A DNA stretch of 64,000 nt from positions 62,001 through 126,000 of the forward strand of contig DATENC010000025.1 in NCBI GenBank assembly GCA_035275265.1, given 5' to 3'. The notes beneath the pieces were generated by a model. It searched no databases, was not told where the DNA came from, and was given only the letters and a program-made list of their open reading frames with translations. Every line of letters begins with the position of its first letter. The stretch's first letter is position 1. Shown one piece after another: positions 1 through 7,240 of the stretch. Made by a program: the position numbers and the translations under genes. The stretch comes from JACQAP01 sp035275265. Lineage in GTDB: Bacteria > Pseudomonadota > Gammaproteobacteria > Burkholderiales > JACQAP01.

Positions 1-139
1 GTTCCGTGGTGCGCTGTGCTCACGATCCAAACGGAACCAGAATCTCGATGCGGAAGCTTTCGCCAGGATTCGAAGCGCTATTCCAGATTTGGAATGTATT
101 GGCATCACTCAATAAGGCACCTTAGACCGATCCTGTTTT

Positions 140-687
140 TCATCGCGCGTCCCCTGCTTCATCTTCGATTCGGTTGACGACTTTTATTCCGCGGCTGCCT
201 AGCTCCGCAGCTAGGCGGATCACAAACCTTCGGTCTGCCTGCTTGAGCAATGCGTGTGACTCGGCCGGCGTCCGATACGTCACCGTCCGATGGAGCGTGC
301 GAACAGCAAGTGTTGTACGGTCATGTAGGCTTTTGAATCCAACAAATGCCACGTAGAACACCAAAGGCACCACGATGAACCCGATAATCGCTTGGCCTAT
401 CAAGAATGGAATTGATATCGCTAAAGCGGACGCCGCACAAAGAAGGCCAACTTTCCATCCTCCGCGGGAATAGGGGGCTAGCGTAACTCAGTTATCTCAG
501 CCAATGGAACGCGCTCCCAATACGTGCGGAAGGGAAAGAGATAACGCCACAAATAGAAGGCCCGGTCAGTAATTGCCGCCGCGAAATCGACCGAGCGGTG
601 GAACGTGCCGTTGACGTCCGTGAAAATCACCGACTCGCCCACATCGAGCGGTAGCTGGGTAAAGGGACGGCCGTGATACATGCTCAT
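140..687 (-). pseudogene. Cassette-borne membrane protein with PH-like N-terminus, interrupted by a frameshift
   Basis: An open frame starts at ATG 687 (or ATG 681), three bases after the attC site, and stops at 478. It ends VPLAEITELR after a segment resembling bacterial PH-like domains (VIFTD, then AAITDRAFYL). The frame open from 487 down to 140 continues with a double hydrophobic stretch (LLCAASALAISIPFLIGQ, then IIGFIVVPLVFYVAFVGF) and a charged C-terminus. The frames overlap only at 478-487, next to a run of five G, so a single gene of about 180 codons with a one-base error or mutation is the simplest reading. Function is unknown. Alternatively these are two small genes, but the second lacks a good start near the junction. 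Confidence 0.55.
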
Positions 688-690
688 GAA

Positions 691-780
691 GGCCAACGTT
701 CTCAGTAACCGGCGCGTGCGGCCGGGTACATGCAAGGCACAGCACCCGCGCGCGCCTCCGCATTGACTGAGAAGTTAGAC
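691..780 (-). other. attC site 1 (about 90 bp)
   Basis: The plus strand shows GGCCAAC at 691-697 and GTTAGAC at 774-780. Inside these, GTTCTCAGT (698-706) pairs with ACTGAGAA (766-773), with one unpaired base as in folded attC sites. The left core is the least canonical of the four sites. It lies between the stop of the 807-1310 gene and the start of the 140-687 gene. Confidence 0.65.
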
Positions 781-806
781 AGCATTTGAGCCATCGGTAA
801 AGGCTA

Positions 807-1310
807 TTAGACTCCGAGACGACGCCACACGGTGTGGGCTCCCAGTACAGGCAGTACCAGCACCGAGATCCACGCGACGATGAACGCAATCGGCCGCCAA
901 GCATCCGGCAGAAGGCCACCGTGGGACTCGCCGAGCAGGAGCGCAATGATGAAGGCCACCACACCAACGACACACAGCAGCCCCAGGTACGCGAGAACCG
1001 TCAGGAACCACCTCATGCCCGCTGACTGCACCCTCATTGGATAAGCGCGAAGGATTCTGGCGCCGAGGTTGAAGATGCCCCAGAAGTAGAAAAACTGCGC
1101 GACGGAGCCGAAAAAGTAGGCGCCGTCGGCGGTTCCAGTCGTCCTGGCTGCTACCAGCATTGTGAGCAACGCAGGCCAGAACGCCGCAACAGCGATTCCA
1201 CGCAGGAAAAAACCCGGGCCGCGCGCAACATAGTCGTACAACATGACGCCGATGACACCGCCGGCAATGGCTATCGGCACCACGATGAGTCCTACCTTGA
1301 CGGCTTTCAC
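807..1310 (-). CDS. Cassette-encoded polytopic membrane protein of unknown function
   Basis: A 167-residue, strongly hydrophobic protein with about four predicted membrane segments: residues about 7-30, 38-55, 65-85 and a long hydrophobic C-terminal half (LAYLGLLCVVGVVAFIIALL and IAFIVAWISVLVLPVLG). No motif lets me name a family. The GTG start at 1310 is chosen because no ATG precedes the first membrane segment in this frame. A 23-codon leader frame that starts at ATG 1378, six bases after attC site 2, ends in TGA overlapping this GTG as GTGA. This suggests translational coupling, or a frameshift that removed a hydrophilic N-terminus. attC site 1 follows the stop by 26 bases. Confidence 0.6.
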   Translation of the reverse strand: MKAVKVGLIVVPIAIAGGVIGVMLYDYVARGPGFFLRGIAVAAFWPALLTMLVAARTTGTADGAYFFGSVAQFFYFWGIFNLGARILRAYPMRVQSAGMRWFLTVLAYLGLLCVVGVVAFIIALLLGESHGGLLPDAWRPIAFIVAWISVLVLPVLGAHTVWRRLGV

Positions 1311-1383
1311 GAGTGTGCCGGCCTGCGATCCGGGAAGGTTTTGGACTCCTCGTATTGACCGTTACGCGCCATATTCATGTGCT

Positions 1384-1440
1384 GTCTAACGTCGTGGTGA
1401 ACGGCGGGCCCTGCCCATCCGTTCCACCCAAGGGTTAGGC
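1384..1440 (-). other. attC site 2 (57 bp)
   Basis: The plus strand has GTCTAAC at 1384-1390 and GTTAGGC at 1434-1440. Inner arms GGTGAACGG and CCGTTCCACC pair with a single extrahelical base, the asymmetry used by integron integrases to choose a strand. The length of 57 bp matches the short classical attC form. It separates the PhzF-like gene from the membrane-protein gene. Confidence 0.85.
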
Positions 1441-1471
1441 GCTCTGCGGACATCGCGGATTGCTCTTTCAT

Positions 1472-2305
1472 CTAAATACTGATCTCACCGTCAATGACAT
1501 CTACGACATCGCCGCCGACCCAGACGTCTTCGGCGTCCTTGCGCAGATGGACGCGACCGGCGCGCTGAAGCGCAGTGCCTTGAGCTGCGACATACGAAGG
1601 TTCCGCGAGTCGTGCACCAATGAGCCATTGGGCGAGGCTTGCGTTGAGGCTGCCGGTGACCGGGTCTTCGTACCAACCGTCGCCTATGAACGCCCGCACC
1701 TCGAACGCCGCGCCTTGGCCCGGTTCATGAGGACCCACCACCCCTAGCTTGAGCGGGTCGAGCGTGACCCAGTCGGGTTTAAGCGAAAGCACCTGACGGG
1801 CGGAACGCAGCATTACCGCGCACCAACCCGGGCCGTTGTCTACCCACTGATGGTGGACTATGTCAGAGGGCTCAAGAGCGAGGGCGCGGGCGATCTTCGC
1901 TTGGATCTCAGGCTCAAGTGCGCCAGTGCGCCGTAAGGGCGGTGCGGCGAATTCAAGGCGCGGACCGTCACAACGCACACGAACGAGGCCGACGCCGCAC
2001 TCCTGCACGACGACAGTCTGCTTGCGCGGTTTGCCACCCTTGGCTAGCCAGGAGTGGCATGAGCCCAGCGTGGGGTGGCCTGCAAAAGGAAGTTCGCCGC
2101 TGGGCGTAAAGATGCGCACGCGATAGTCCGCGCCCGGATTCGTCGGCGACAGAAGAAACGTTGTTTCCGATAGATTGGTCCAGCGCGCGAGCGCCGCCAT
2201 CCGCGCGTCGCTCAGTCCCTCGGCAGCGTGCACCACGGCGAGTGGGTTCCCGCCCAGTGGATCAGCCGAGAATACATTAACCTGCGTAAAACGAAATGTG
2301 CGCAT
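1472..2305 (-). CDS. PhzF-family isomerase/epimerase, cassette-encoded
   Basis: A 277-residue protein with the hallmarks of the PhzF phenazine-biosynthesis-like family (diaminopimelate-epimerase fold). Visible motifs are VFSADPLGGNPLAVV at the N-terminus, the catalytic-Glu segment LSETTFLL, FTPSGELPFAGHPTLG, and near the C-terminus DPVTGSLNASLAQWL. Length and motif order fit a complete protein. ATG 2305 is chosen because it precedes the conserved first strand and lies 12 bases after attC site 3. The substrate cannot be told from sequence, and no other phenazine genes are present. The gene sits between two attC sites and is therefore probably mobile. Confidence 0.88.
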   Translation of the reverse strand: MRTFRFTQVNVFSADPLGGNPLAVVHAAEGLSDARMAALARWTNLSETTFLLSPTNPGADYRVRIFTPSGELPFAGHPTLGSCHSWLAKGGKPRKQTVVVQECGVGLVRVRCDGPRLEFAAPPLRRTGALEPEIQAKIARALALEPSDIVHHQWVDNGPGWCAVMLRSARQVLSLKPDWVTLDPLKLGVVGPHEPGQGAAFEVRAFIGDGWYEDPVTGSLNASLAQWLIGARLAEPSYVAAQGTALQRAGRVHLRKDAEDVWVGGDVVDVIDGEISI

Positions 2306-2316
2306 ACCGGGGTGGC

Positions 2317-2397
2317 GCCTAACGTCCCGGTTCTGGCGCAAAGTGCGTGAAGTGCAGCGCCATATGAAATTTGTCGCTCACGAACCGGCTGTTAGGC
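2317..2397 (-). other. attC site 3 (81 bp)
   Basis: The plus strand has GCCTAAC at 2317-2323 and GTTAGGC at 2391-2397, a perfect 7-bp inverted pair. Internally CCGGTTC and GAACCGG (2382-2388) pair over 7 bp. Spacers between outer and inner boxes are of unequal length (GTC versus CT), as in real attC sites. It lies between the stop of the 2399-2740 gene and the start of the PhzF-like gene. Confidence 0.9.
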
Positions 2398-2398
2398 G

Positions 2399-2740
2399 TC
2401 ATGCCGACGCGCGCGCGCTAAGGCGCGCATTGCAATGCGGACAGAACTCTGGACTCAATGCGATCCCGTCTCCCTCCGCAACAAAGGCCTCGCACACTGG
2501 GCATCGGTAGCGGTTTTTTATCGTCCTCACAATCCGATAAGCTGAGAAGAACGCCATGGCACCAAGAGGAAGAGCGATCGCCCAAAACAAAGCTGGCGCT
2601 TGCACCTGTAGATCACCCAAGAACGGAAGGGCAACAAAGACCGGCAAGATACCGATAGCCCAGAGCAAGCTGTGCCTCCAAACCGCAGAACGCCGTTGTT
2701 GAAACTCGACGACAGAGGCGGATGGGTGGGCGTTAAGCAT
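2399..2740 (-). CDS. Cassette-encoded two-span membrane protein with C-terminal zinc-ribbon-like CxxC pair
   Basis: A 113-residue protein. Two hydrophobic helices are visible at about residues 25-42 (LLWAIGILPVFVALPFLG) and 48-68 (ALFWAIALPLGAMAFFSAYR). The C-terminus carries RCPVCEAF and, about 15 residues on, FCPHCNARL, that is two CxxC pairs able to hold one zinc. Similar short membrane proteins with a terminal zinc ribbon are common and mostly uncharacterised. ATG 2740 lies three bases after attC site 4, supporting this start. The stop lies one base before attC site 3. No function can be assigned. Confidence 0.7.
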   Translation of the reverse strand: MLNAHPSASVVEFQQRRSAVWRHSLLWAIGILPVFVALPFLGDLQVQAPALFWAIALPLGAMAFFSAYRIVRTIKNRYRCPVCEAFVAEGDGIALSPEFCPHCNARLSARASA

Positions 2741-2743
2741 GAC

Positions 2744-2806
2744 GTCTAACGTTCTTAATCAGCTGCGGGCCGCTTTTGGCCGGTTGGCTGCATTGAGGGG
2801 TTAAGC
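2744..2806 (-). other. attC site 4 (63 bp), right-most of the array
   Basis: The plus strand has GTCTAAC at 2744-2750 and GTTAAGC at 2800-2806, both fitting the integron core consensus. The inner arms CTTAATCAGC and GCTGCATTGAG pair with one wobble and one extra base. It should close a cassette lying to its right (2807 onward), where I find no convincing gene, so that cassette is either gene-less or fused to the chromosome. Confidence 0.8.
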
Positions 2807-3047
2807 GCGATTCGTGTAGACCGCGCGTCACGGGTCAAGCCATCAGCTTGCCACAGAAAGCTGCGAGGGCAACTACTTCTACCTCAGCTTTCAGCCACCT
2901 CTCGGGCTGTCGAAAGACACATACTACCTTCGGAGCACATCCGGGATCGAAAAATCCCATTCCAAGTGGTGTGCATGAATGATCTTGTTGGTCAGTCCCG
3001 AAGATATAGAGATTCGTCCGGTTGCCAACTACTTTGGGAGTACTTCC
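2807..3047. other. Spacer between cassette array and H4MPT island, no recognisable gene
   Basis: These 241 bases contain no frame with a credible start. One plus-strand frame without a start codon ends at the TGA around 2968-2970 and has a protein-like look (GNYFYLSFQPPLGLSKDTYY), so a gene remnant is possible. No attI-like core or integrase fragment is seen. Confidence 0.4.
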
Positions 3048-3659
3048 TCAGCCACGTATCGGCACACCCACCAGTGTGCAGGATGCCAGAATCTCCCCTG
3101 CTATCTTCTGGTCGCTCATACCTAACACGCGAACATGAAAACGCCCGGGTGAAGTGAATTCCCGAAAAGCGGGATCTACCCAGCCCCGGCGTACCATGTC
3201 CTCGATAGGCGGCTGAGTTTGGGAAATCGCGAAGGATTTGACCAAGAGCAATGCGGTGACATTCAGCTTGTCCGCGAGCCAGGCAGCGAGGCTGTCGGAA
3301 GTGACGTTCCAGTTTTCGGGTATCAGGGGATCAGCGACGACCATCTTGTAAGGCATCCAGACCGGGACTTGGGTTTTCCTCAGCACCTTGCGAATTCCTT
3401 CGATACTGTCCGCGGCAACGAGCCCTGGGTGCATCGCCGCGAGCAACCGACCGTACTGCTCCATTGCCCGCAGCGCCTTCCGGTGCGCAACGCGATCGTC
3501 GAAGTTCTCGCATTTCTGCGCAACGCGCACTTCATCAGCCCACGGCCCGCCGCCAGGAACCAGCACGGCCTTGCCCGCACCGGCGGTCGCGATGACTTCG
3601 AGCCAGCGCGGCAGGTCTTCGGAGTGGGCGAGGCTGCCACCAAGTTTGACGACCCACAT
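3048..3659 (-). CDS. mfnE: Amino-acid-kinase-fold protein, MfnE-like (methanofuran biosynthesis)
   Basis: A 203-residue member of the aspartate/glutamate/uridylate kinase fold. It opens with WVVKLGGSL, a phosphate-binding strand-loop, followed by AVLVPGGGPWADEV and later NVTSDSLAAWLA. In archaea MfnE phosphorylates (aminomethyl)furanylmethyl phosphate on the way to methanofuran, and relatives sit in bacterial H4MPT islands. The open frame extends upstream to 3947 but that part overlaps the MfnF-like gene; ATG 3659 directly precedes the conserved strand. It is last in a three-gene minus-strand unit with the MfnF-like and MfnD-like genes, two bases after the former. The assignment rests on fold and context. 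Confidence 0.75.
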   Translation of the reverse strand: MWVVKLGGSLAHSEDLPRWLEVIATAGAGKAVLVPGGGPWADEVRVAQKCENFDDRVAHRKALRAMEQYGRLLAAMHPGLVAADSIEGIRKVLRKTQVPVWMPYKMVVADPLIPENWNVTSDSLAAWLADKLNVTALLLVKSFAISQTQPPIEDMVRRGWVDPAFREFTSPGRFHVRVLGMSDQKIAGEILASCTLVGVPIRG

Positions 3660-3661
3660 GC

Positions 3662-4714
3662 TTATCTCCGCTTGCGCAAGCGAGCCTGCGCAAGAATGGC
3701 GACTGCCACCGCTGGCGCGCAACTCGACGCCCCCGATGCGACGTCCGCTGCGGTGTCCACAAGGCCGTCGAAATCCCGGTAGCGCCGGCCGAGTTGGGCG
3801 GCAAGTTTTTTGACGAGGAATCTGCCGACACCTGCACCCACGAGCAGCGCACGCTCGGCTATTTCCGCGTGCGAAAGAACGCCGTCGCACGCCTGCCCAA
3901 TTTTCCAGAGCTGCAGGTCGGCGAGATGGCGTGCGCACTGCCGCCATGCGGAAAGCGGCGCGGATTCGAGATCGCGCCCAATCATTCGCGCCAGCCGCCG
4001 TGCGCTGTCACGCACCGTCTTGCCGCTGTTGTCCGCGGCGGGAAGTTGGTCCGCACCTTCGGGCAGTTCTCCGGTCAAGCGATAGACGTCGGCAGTGGTC
4101 GCGAAGTATTCCGCCATCGGTGCGATCCAGTTTCCTTCGAACGGAATGCGCTCGGCGAGGGCCATGACCGGCGTGCGCACGATACCGGTATATACGAGCT
4201 CCTCGTAGGCGAGGCGCTCGAAGTCGCTGTGCCCGCGAACAGCGAGCTTGCCGTTGCGGATCGCCACGATGTCGGTGGTGGTGCTGCCGATATCCACGAA
4301 CAGCGCATCCGGCACCCGGCTTGCCACCAGTTGAGCGCTAGCCGCCCAATTGGCAGAGGCAACCGCGTCAGGACTCTTTGCTGCACGCTGCGGCGTGAGG
4401 AAGCCGCTCAACCCTGCATAGACCAGCGTCCGGCTGGTAGGTACGCGCTTGCCGAAGCGAGTCAGAATGCCTCTCACCCCTTGCGCCCGGTTCCTGAAAA
4501 AATCAGTCAGTTCTCCGGTCATAGTGACCGCATGCCTTGGGGCGTCGGGTTGCTCTTCGAGTACGTTCTTGACCGCGCGGTCGAGATGCTCCAAGCCCAG
4601 CCACAGCGGGCATGGCAACTGGCGCACCCACAGGACCTTTCCAGTGCGGTCGACCGCGGCAGCCTTCAGGTGCGCGCCGCCCAGGTCCCATCCGAGAACG
4701 ATATCAGAGGGCAT
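3662..4714 (-). CDS. mfnF: Hydantoinase/oxoprolinase-like H4MPT-island protein, MfnF-like
   Basis: A 350-residue protein of the sugar-kinase/hsp70-like (ASKHA) superfamily. It has IVLGWDLGGAHLKAAAVD at the N-terminus and FVDIGSTTTDIVAI as the second phosphate-binding loop at about residues 128-141. It matches proteins of bacterial C1-transfer islands usually called hydantoinase/oxoprolinase-like. The archaeal counterpart MfnF joins the furan and tyramine-glutamate halves of methanofuran. ATG 4714 was picked because it immediately precedes the first conserved strand; upstream in-frame sequence lies inside the MfnD-like gene. It overlaps that gene by 11 bases, so the genes are probably translated as one unit. 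Confidence 0.78.
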   Translation of the reverse strand: MPSDIVLGWDLGGAHLKAAAVDRTGKVLWVRQLPCPLWLGLEHLDRAVKNVLEEQPDAPRHAVTMTGELTDFFRNRAQGVRGILTRFGKRVPTSRTLVYAGLSGFLTPQRAAKSPDAVASANWAASAQLVASRVPDALFVDIGSTTTDIVAIRNGKLAVRGHSDFERLAYEELVYTGIVRTPVMALAERIPFEGNWIAPMAEYFATTADVYRLTGELPEGADQLPAADNSGKTVRDSARRLARMIGRDLESAPLSAWRQCARHLADLQLWKIGQACDGVLSHAEIAERALLVGAGVGRFLVKKLAAQLGRRYRDFDGLVDTAADVASGASSCAPAVAVAILAQARLRKRR

Positions 4715-5696
4715 GGGCAACCTCGACTTCGATTGCACGCGATTCGTGCTTTGAATCGTTCGACATTCCAATCGAGTTTGGCAGCCCGAGCACGAGTTTG
4801 GCGGGATTCAGCCCGATCGCGCGGTGCAGCCCGGCATAAGAAGTAGTGAGTCGCGGATTGACTTCGATCACCACCGGACCGTCAGGGGTCTCGATAAAAT
4901 CCACGCCACAGTATCCCCACAGGCCGGGCAACGCGCGCGCGACCCGCGACGCGAGTTCGGCGTAACACCCCTCACGATCCGGCACCGCGTTGACACTCAC
5001 CCCGTCGAACCGGAACGAGCCGCCCGCGATCCGGACTTTCTGCCGATTGCAGGCGAGAAGCCGTGCGCGACCGTCACAGCAAAGCATAGACAGGCTTCTC
5101 GCCTCACCGTGTACAAAGGGCTGGAGTATCCGATTCGGATCCGGATGGGCTTGCAGCCACTCGCGCAGTTCGGCACGATCGTAGAAAAGCCGCGTGTCCT
5201 GACACCCTGCCCCATCGTCGGGCTTCACTACGCTCTCGTTTACTTCCGGTGGAACGCTGTTCTCGTCGGCAAAAACTGGAATCACGGGAATTCCGCCACG
5301 CCCAAGCACATCCGCCGTCGCACGCTTGCTCGCCGCGATCTCAACTGCGTCGGGGCGGCAACCGAGCAGCATGCGGCCGCAGTCGATCGCTTCCCGCGTG
5401 ATGCGGGCGAGAATACGATCCTGCTCCGGCGCGATCGGCCACACCGCATCGACCTCACTTGCCACACGGCGGAACACCGGCCAGAATTCCTCCGACGTGC
5501 GCACCGTATGCATGGATGCCGGAAGGTCCCCGGCCAGCCTTGCATCTCGAAGGGCTGTAACTTCCATGCCGGGAATCGCCGTGAGATCATCCACCAGCGC
5601 GCGAAGCATCATCTCGCCTTCTGGCGCAAGCACCGCAACCTGCGGATCGTCCAGCATTCCGCCGCCGGTTATGTGCTCATAGACGAAAATCCGCAT
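4704..5696 (-). CDS. mfnD: ATP-grasp ligase, MfnD-like (tyramine-glutamate ligase)
   Basis: A 330-residue ATP-grasp protein beginning MRIFVYEHITGGG, a characteristic opening of the MfnD/H4MPT-island group. The ATP-grasp fold is seen in ESVVKPDDGAGCQDT, GEARSLSMLCCDG and the metal-binding end VDFIETPDGPVVIEVNPR. MfnD adds glutamate to tyramine in methanofuran biosynthesis. ATG 5696 is preferred over an in-frame TTG two codons upstream. It is first in the minus-strand unit with the MfnF- and MfnE-like genes, and a 128-base gap separates its start from the divergent HisA-like gene. The exact substrate in bacteria, whose methylofuran has a polyglutamate tail, is inferred. Confidence 0.78.
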   Translation of the reverse strand: MRIFVYEHITGGGMLDDPQVAVLAPEGEMMLRALVDDLTAIPGMEVTALRDARLAGDLPASMHTVRTSEEFWPVFRRVASEVDAVWPIAPEQDRILARITREAIDCGRMLLGCRPDAVEIAASKRATADVLGRGGIPVIPVFADENSVPPEVNESVVKPDDGAGCQDTRLFYDRAELREWLQAHPDPNRILQPFVHGEARSLSMLCCDGRARLLACNRQKVRIAGGSFRFDGVSVNAVPDREGCYAELASRVARALPGLWGYCGVDFIETPDGPVVIEVNPRLTTSYAGLHRAIGLNPAKLVLGLPNSIGMSNDSKHESRAIEVEVAHAL

Positions 5697-5824
5697 GTTC
5701 AAGGCGAAACGCGCTCAATGCGAAGCCACAAAGGGACGCAAGGAAAAGCCAACTCAGACAAGGGTCGAACCATGACCACTGCTATTGGTCCGCCAGTATC
5801 AAAATTGCTCCCGGAAACCCGATC

Positions 5825-6574
5825 TTGTCCGTGCCCTCTGTCGCCAATTTGCAAGTGATCCCGGTTGTAGACCTAAAGGGTGGAATGGTAGTCCATGCCC
5901 GTGAGGGTCGGCGCGCCGAGTATCGGCCCGTGCGGTCGTGCCTATGCGAAGGCGCAAACGCAGAAACGGTCGTGGATGCGCTGCTGCGGCTCCAGGCCTT
6001 TCGCGCGCTCTATATCGCCGATCTGGATGCTATCCAGCGCCTCGGCAGCAATCTCGATACCCTCCAGCGAATCCGCCGCCGGTTCCCGCATCTCGATCTC
6101 TGGGTGGACTCGGGAATTGCCGACGAACGCGGGCTCGATGCGTGGCTTCGCGACAACATCGGCCGGCCGGTAATCGGGAGCGAAACCCTTCTCGATGTCG
6201 AATTCATGTCGCTCGCCAGGGAACGCTGCGGAAATTTGTCCCCGATCCTTTCATTGGACTTCGTCGCCGAGGAGTTCAAGGGTCCGGCAGCGTTGCTCGC
6301 CGATCCGGCACGCTATTGGCCGGACCGTGTTCTCGCCATGAACCTCCGACGGGTCGGGAGCGATGCCGGACCGGACCTTACGCTGATAGCGAATTTGGTC
6401 GCAAAGTCGCCAGCATGCGAAGTGTACGCAGCGGGTGGCGTTAGGTCGGTCGAAGATCTCCAACGAGTGGCCGCAACAGGCGCCGCCGGTGCGTTGATCG
6501 CGACCGCGCTTCACGACGGCCGCCTCGGCCCCGCCGAGCTTTCGCAGTTCATGAGACCGATTCAGGAGCGTTGA
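5825..6574 (+). CDS. HisA/HisF-like TIM-barrel protein of the H4MPT island
   Basis: A 249-residue TIM barrel related to the histidine-pathway isomerase HisA. It opens QVIPVVDLKGGMVVHA, carries LYIADLDAI in the middle strand, WVDSGI next, and ends with VYAAGGVRSVEDLQ followed by GALIATALHDGRLG, the two phosphate-binding glycine segments. HisA-like genes recur in bacterial H4MPT islands and are not thought to make histidine there; the reaction is unknown to me. The start is uncertain: TTG 5825 or GTG 5831. A nearby ATG at 5772 is in another frame. It is the only plus-strand gene among the biosynthetic genes left of mptG and converges on fae across a shared hairpin. Confidence 0.72.
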   Translation: MSVPSVANLQVIPVVDLKGGMVVHAREGRRAEYRPVRSCLCEGANAETVVDALLRLQAFRALYIADLDAIQRLGSNLDTLQRIRRRFPHLDLWVDSGIADERGLDAWLRDNIGRPVIGSETLLDVEFMSLARERCGNLSPILSLDFVAEEFKGPAALLADPARYWPDRVLAMNLRRVGSDAGPDLTLIANLVAKSPACEVYAAGGVRSVEDLQRVAATGAAGALIATALHDGRLGPAELSQFMRPIQER

Positions 6575-6606
6575 CGCAAGACAACTCGCTGCAAAATGAA
6601 AGAAAA

Positions 6607-6632
6607 GCCCGCTCCGAGAAGACGGAGCGGGC
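6607..6632 (-). terminator. Rho-independent terminator after fae, possibly bidirectional
   Basis: A perfect 10-bp stem (GCCCGCTCCG, loop AGAAGA, CGGAGCGGGC) lies between the convergent stops of the HisA-like gene and fae. On the minus strand it is followed by TTTTCTTTC, a good terminator tail. On the plus strand only a looser T-rich stretch follows. Confidence 0.85.
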
Positions 6633-6655
6633 CTGATTTGATTTCCTGCAATAAA

Positions 6656-7168
6656 TTACTTGTGGGCCTGGAAAGGGTGGTCCACGGATCCTTTCTTGGC
6701 TACCACGTCCTTGGCCTTTGGCTCGCCGTTGATCGCGCGCGCAATTGATTCCTTGGTGGCCTTGTAGTTGTAGTCCTGGATCTTCTTGTCGTCCGCCGCC
6801 TGCCAGTGGATGAACACACCGACGCAGATGAACAGGTCGTCCGCTTCGGCCATCGGAATGACGCCTTCGGCGACGCTGTCCGCGACTGCCATTGCAACAG
6901 CGCGCTGCGCGGGACCGAACATCTGCACTGCCTGCTTGGCGCCTTTGATCGTGACCTTGTTGAACATCACGGTATTCGGCTTGGTTATGAGGTTCGGCGC
7001 CACCACCGCGAGCAGCGAGGTGAATCCATCCTTGTTGTTTGTCAACGCGTTGCAGAATGCCGTTTCCACCGCGCTGCCGCGCGGCCCGATCAGCAAGTCG
7101 ATGTGGGCAACTTCATTGCCCTCCCCGACCAGCGACTCGCCCACACATACATGATTTATCTTCGCCAT
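6656..7168 (-). CDS. fae: Formaldehyde-activating enzyme
   Basis: A 170-residue protein that matches Fae along its length. Fae condenses formaldehyde with H4MPT to methylene-H4MPT in the cytoplasm, the entry step of the pathway. Diagnostic stretches are GNEVAHIDLLIGPRG with the catalytic histidine (His22 here), FTSLLAVVAPNL, KPNTVMFNKVTIKGAKQ and the C-terminal GVFIHWQAADDKKIQDYNY. A strong Shine-Dalgarno (AAGGAGGACC) stands just upstream of the ATG, consistent with the high expression needed for this enzyme. It is the last gene of the mtdB-to-fae minus-strand run, 72 bases after the CitG-like gene, and is followed by a terminator. It may also have its own promoter in that gap. Confidence 0.97.
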   Translation of the reverse strand: MAKINHVCVGESLVGEGNEVAHIDLLIGPRGSAVETAFCNALTNNKDGFTSLLAVVAPNLITKPNTVMFNKVTIKGAKQAVQMFGPAQRAVAMAVADSVAEGVIPMAEADDLFICVGVFIHWQAADDKKIQDYNYKATKESIARAINGEPKAKDVVAKKGSVDHPFQAHK

Positions 7169-7240
7169 CTTGGTCCTCCTTCTCAGGTTTTTTGATGTTG
7201 ATCGCTTAACACGGGCCGAAACCCGCCACTTGTTGCGAGC

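Larger units (their letters stand above)
140..2806 (-). mobile_element. Integron gene-cassette array without a visible integrase (CALIN-like)
   Basis: Four attC-like imperfect palindromes bounded by RYYYAAC/GTTRRRY-type cores alternate with four minus-strand genes. In the first, third and fourth cassettes the gene starts 3 to 12 bases after the right core of the preceding site, and in the second a short leader frame does so. This spacing is typical of integron cassettes. Reading on the minus strand, attI and intI should lie to the right of 2806, but that side leads through about 240 bases without a clear gene into the H4MPT island. The array therefore looks detached from its integrase. It may continue beyond the left edge. 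The genes are unrelated to each other and to the neighbouring methylotrophy genes, as expected for captured cassettes. Confidence 0.8.

Noticed and set aside
1..139. Possible fifth attC site left of the broken cassette gene (CTTAGAC at 121-127; inverted pair GTTCCGT at 1-7 and ACGGAAC at 31-37)
   Set aside because: The core deviates in the conserved G of GTT, no matching inner arms were found, and the window edge cuts the region. A site may exist just beyond the edge.
2807..3047. attI site or integrase remnant
   Set aside because: No GTTRRRY core pair with flanking DR-like boxes and no tyrosine-recombinase motif is seen.
2966..3157. Small plus-strand frame of 63 codons overlapping the 3' end of the MfnE-like gene
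   Set aside because: It runs antisense into a well-supported gene, has no ribosome site and no recognisable feature.
5772..5824. ATG at 5772 as start of the HisA-like gene
   Set aside because: It is in a different frame from the HisA-like coding region; the in-frame choices are TTG 5825 and GTG 5831.
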